DNA of 5,620 bases. Source: Chloroflexia bacterium. GTDB taxonomy: Bacteria; Chloroflexota; Chloroflexia; Thermomicrobiales; UBA6265. Shown piece by piece: positions 4,155-5,620 of this stretch. Made by a program: the position numbers and the translations under genes. Under the pieces are notes generated by a model that saw only the letters and a list, made by a program, of their open reading frames with translations, did not search any database and had not been told where the DNA came from. The stretch covers positions 1 to 5,620 of the forward strand of contig JACCVE010000138.1 of the NCBI GenBank assembly GCA_013698285.1, written 5' to 3'. The stretch's first letter is position 1. Each line of letters opens with the position of its first letter.

Positions 4155-5620
4155 TCAGTCCGCGGCGATCTCTTCGCCCCGCCACTGCTTGGCGTGGAGG
4201 GCGGCGTAGGTGCCTCGCCGGGTGAGCAGGTCCTGGTGCCCGCCCTGTTCGACGATCCGCCCCTGCTCGAGTACCACGACGACGTCCGCCTCTCGGATCG
4301 TGCTGAGCCTGTGGGCGATGACGAACGAGGTCCTGCCAGTCAGCAACCGGCGGAGGGCCTGCTGGATGACCCGTTCCGTCCGGGTGTCGATGCTGCTGGT
4401 CGCCTCGTCCAAGATCAGGATGCGCGGGTCGGCCAGCAGGGCGCGGGCGAAGGAGAGGAGCTGTCGCTGGCCGACCGAGAGGCTCGTGCCGCGCTCTTGG
4501 ACTTCGGTGTCGTAGCCTTCCGGTAGGCGGGTGATGAACTCGTGCGCCCCGACATCGCGGGCCGCCCGCTCGACCGCCGCGTCATCGGCGTCGGGCCGGG
4601 CGAACCGGATGTTGTCCCGCACCGAGCCGCCAAAGAGGAACGTGTCCTGCAGGACGATCCCGACCTGGGACCGCAGGGAGGTCTGGGTCACGTCGCGCAG
4701 GTCGTGGCCGTCGATGGTGATCGCCCCGTCCCAGACGTCGTAGAAGCGCATGAGCAGGTTGATCATCGAGCTCTTGCCGGCGCCAGTCTCACCGACGAAG
4801 GCGACCGTCTGGCCCGACGCCACGTCGAGGTCGATGCCGTGCAGGATCTCGGTCTCGCCATAGCCAAAGGTGACGCCGTCGTAGCGGACGGCCCCCGTGA
4901 TCGGCGGCAGGACGATGGCCCCGGGCCGGTCGCGGACGTCGGGCTCGACATCGAGGACCTCGAAGATGCGCTCCCCGGCGGCCATCGAGGCCTGCATCAC
5001 GTTGTATTGCTGGCTCAGGTCGCGGATCGGCTCGAAGAACCGGTCCACCAGGGCGATGAACAGCACCAACTCGCCGAGGGTCAGGTCCAGGTCGAAGACG
5101 AACTGGCCCCCCACGTAGAGCACCGTCACCGTGGCCGTGGCCCCGATCAGCAGGACGACGGGCAACAGCAGGGCGCTCAACCAGGCGGCGTCCTTGGAGG
5201 CGATGAGGTTGGCCTCGTTCAGGCCGGCGAACCGTTCGCGTCTCCCCTCTTCCCGGACGAACGCCTGCATCACCCGCATCCCGGAGATGCTCTCGGCCAG
5301 GTTGGCGTTGACGGCGCCGATCGTCCGCCGCGTCTCGCGATAGGTGTCGATCGCCCGGGTCCGCCAGAACCGCATCACGACGATCATCACCGGCATGGCG
5401 ATGAAGGTCAGCAGCGCCAGTTGCCAGTCGGTGAGGAGCATCACGACCACGATTCCGACGAGGATCAAGATGTTGCCGAAGATGCCGAGCAAGCCATCGG
5501 CGAACATCTCGTTGATCACGCCGACATCGTTCTGGATCCGGGTCATGATCGCCCCGACGCCGCGCTTGTCGATGTAGTTCAAGCTGAGCGTCTGGAGATG
5601 GCGGAACATGTCGTTCCGCA
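4155..5620 (-). CDS. ABC exporter half-transporter (MsbA/MdlB-like), 5' end beyond the window
   Basis: This inner-membrane exporter subunit has its transmembrane and ATPase domains in one chain. The frame stays open past the right edge (codons for RND precede the first visible Met at 5607-5609). About 100 residues, covering helices 1-2, are missing, so that Met is not the real start. Residues are counted from it. The coupling region with GAIMTRIQNDVGVI is at 19-32. Hydrophobic helices lie at about 42-60, 63-80, 143-170 and 178-192. The ATPase has an A-loop Y250, Walker A GETGAGKS (273-280), Q-loop Q321, signature LSVGQ (377-381), Walker B ILILDE with catalytic E402, D-loop SSID (405-408) and switch H433. 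All catalytic residues are intact. V replaces the first G of LSGGQ, a variant common in exporters of this branch, some of which pair with a second half-transporter. The substrate (lipid, drug or peptide) cannot be told. No link to the sugar genes is evident. Confidence 0.93.
   Translation of the reverse strand, partial: RNDMFRHLQTLSLNYIDKRGVGAIMTRIQNDVGVINEMFADGLLGIFGNILILVGIVVVMLLTDWQLALLTFIAMPVMIVVMRFWRTRAIDTYRETRRTIGAVNANLAESISGMRVMQAFVREEGRRERFAGLNEANLIASKDAAWLSALLLPVVLLIGATATVTVLYVGGQFVFDLDLTLGELVLFIALVDRFFEPIRDLSQQYNVMQASMAAGERIFEVLDVEPDVRDRPGAIVLPPITGAVRYDGVTFGYGETEILHGIDLDVASGQTVAFVGETGAGKSSMINLLMRFYDVWDGAITIDGHDLRDVTQTSLRSQVGIVLQDTFLFGGSVRDNIRFARPDADDAAVERAARDVGAHEFITRLPEGYDTEVQERGTSLSVGQRQLLSFARALLADPRILILDEATSSIDTRTERVIQQALRRLLTGRTSFVIAHRLSTIREADVVVVLEQGRIVEQGGHQDLLTRRGTYAALHAKQWRGEEIAAD

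Noticed and set aside
4008..4526. Plus-strand open frames opposite the ABC ATPase region
   Set aside because: They are antisense to a stretch with intact Walker, signature and switch motifs and have no recognisable product.
5607..5609. ATG at 5607-5609 as the real start of the ABC transporter
   Set aside because: The frame remains open to the window edge and the upstream codons fit the family's conserved LR-x-D-x-F-x-HLQ region. The first two membrane helices must lie beyond the window.

Overview
The window is strongly G+C-rich bacterial DNA in which every supported gene lies on the minus strand, so the genes read from high to low coordinates. Codons favour G or C at the third position, and long overlapping antisense frames appear, as expected at such base composition. 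No RNA gene, mobile element or CRISPR array is visible. Base composition, a Thermotoga-like GH29 fucosidase and the general style of the proteins would fit a thermophilic or soil high-GC lineage such as Chloroflexota (Thermomicrobia). That is a weak inference, because no marker gene is present.

Layout in transcription order: (1) The 3' part of an ABC exporter half-transporter gene enters from the right edge and ends at 4155. It lacks the first two membrane helices because the window cuts it. (2) A gap of about 215 bases holds hairpins, three copies of an octamer, and then a promoter. The -10 box of this promoter sits inside a perfect 14-bp inverted repeat with a 14-bp spacer (3963-4004), the most striking non-coding structure here. 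(3) This promoter serves a 182-residue protein that looks like two tandem PRC-barrel domains (3391-3939). (4) A 238-base gap holds two small hairpins and a good sigma70-type promoter (TTGACA, 17 bp, TACCGT). (5) A probable three-gene operon follows: a cytoplasmic GH29 alpha-L-fucosidase (1773-3152), a fusion of an N-terminal DUF4177-like module to a complete RbsD-type sugar pyranase/mutarotase (1075-1737), and a metal-dependent cyclase/kynurenine-formamidase-family hydrolase (91-990). (6) A perfect hairpin follows the cyclase stop, and a possible start of another gene runs off the left edge.

The fucosidase and the mutarotase-like protein make sense together. The retaining glycosidase releases alpha-configured L-fucose, and a pyranase/mutarotase would speed up interconversion of the sugar's ring forms for downstream enzymes. 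The cyclase-family hydrolase may act on a later intermediate or be unrelated; the sequence does not say. The DUF4177-RbsD fusion and the promoter-embedded palindrome are the two points most worth following up. I see no clear evidence of a wholly new multi-gene system.
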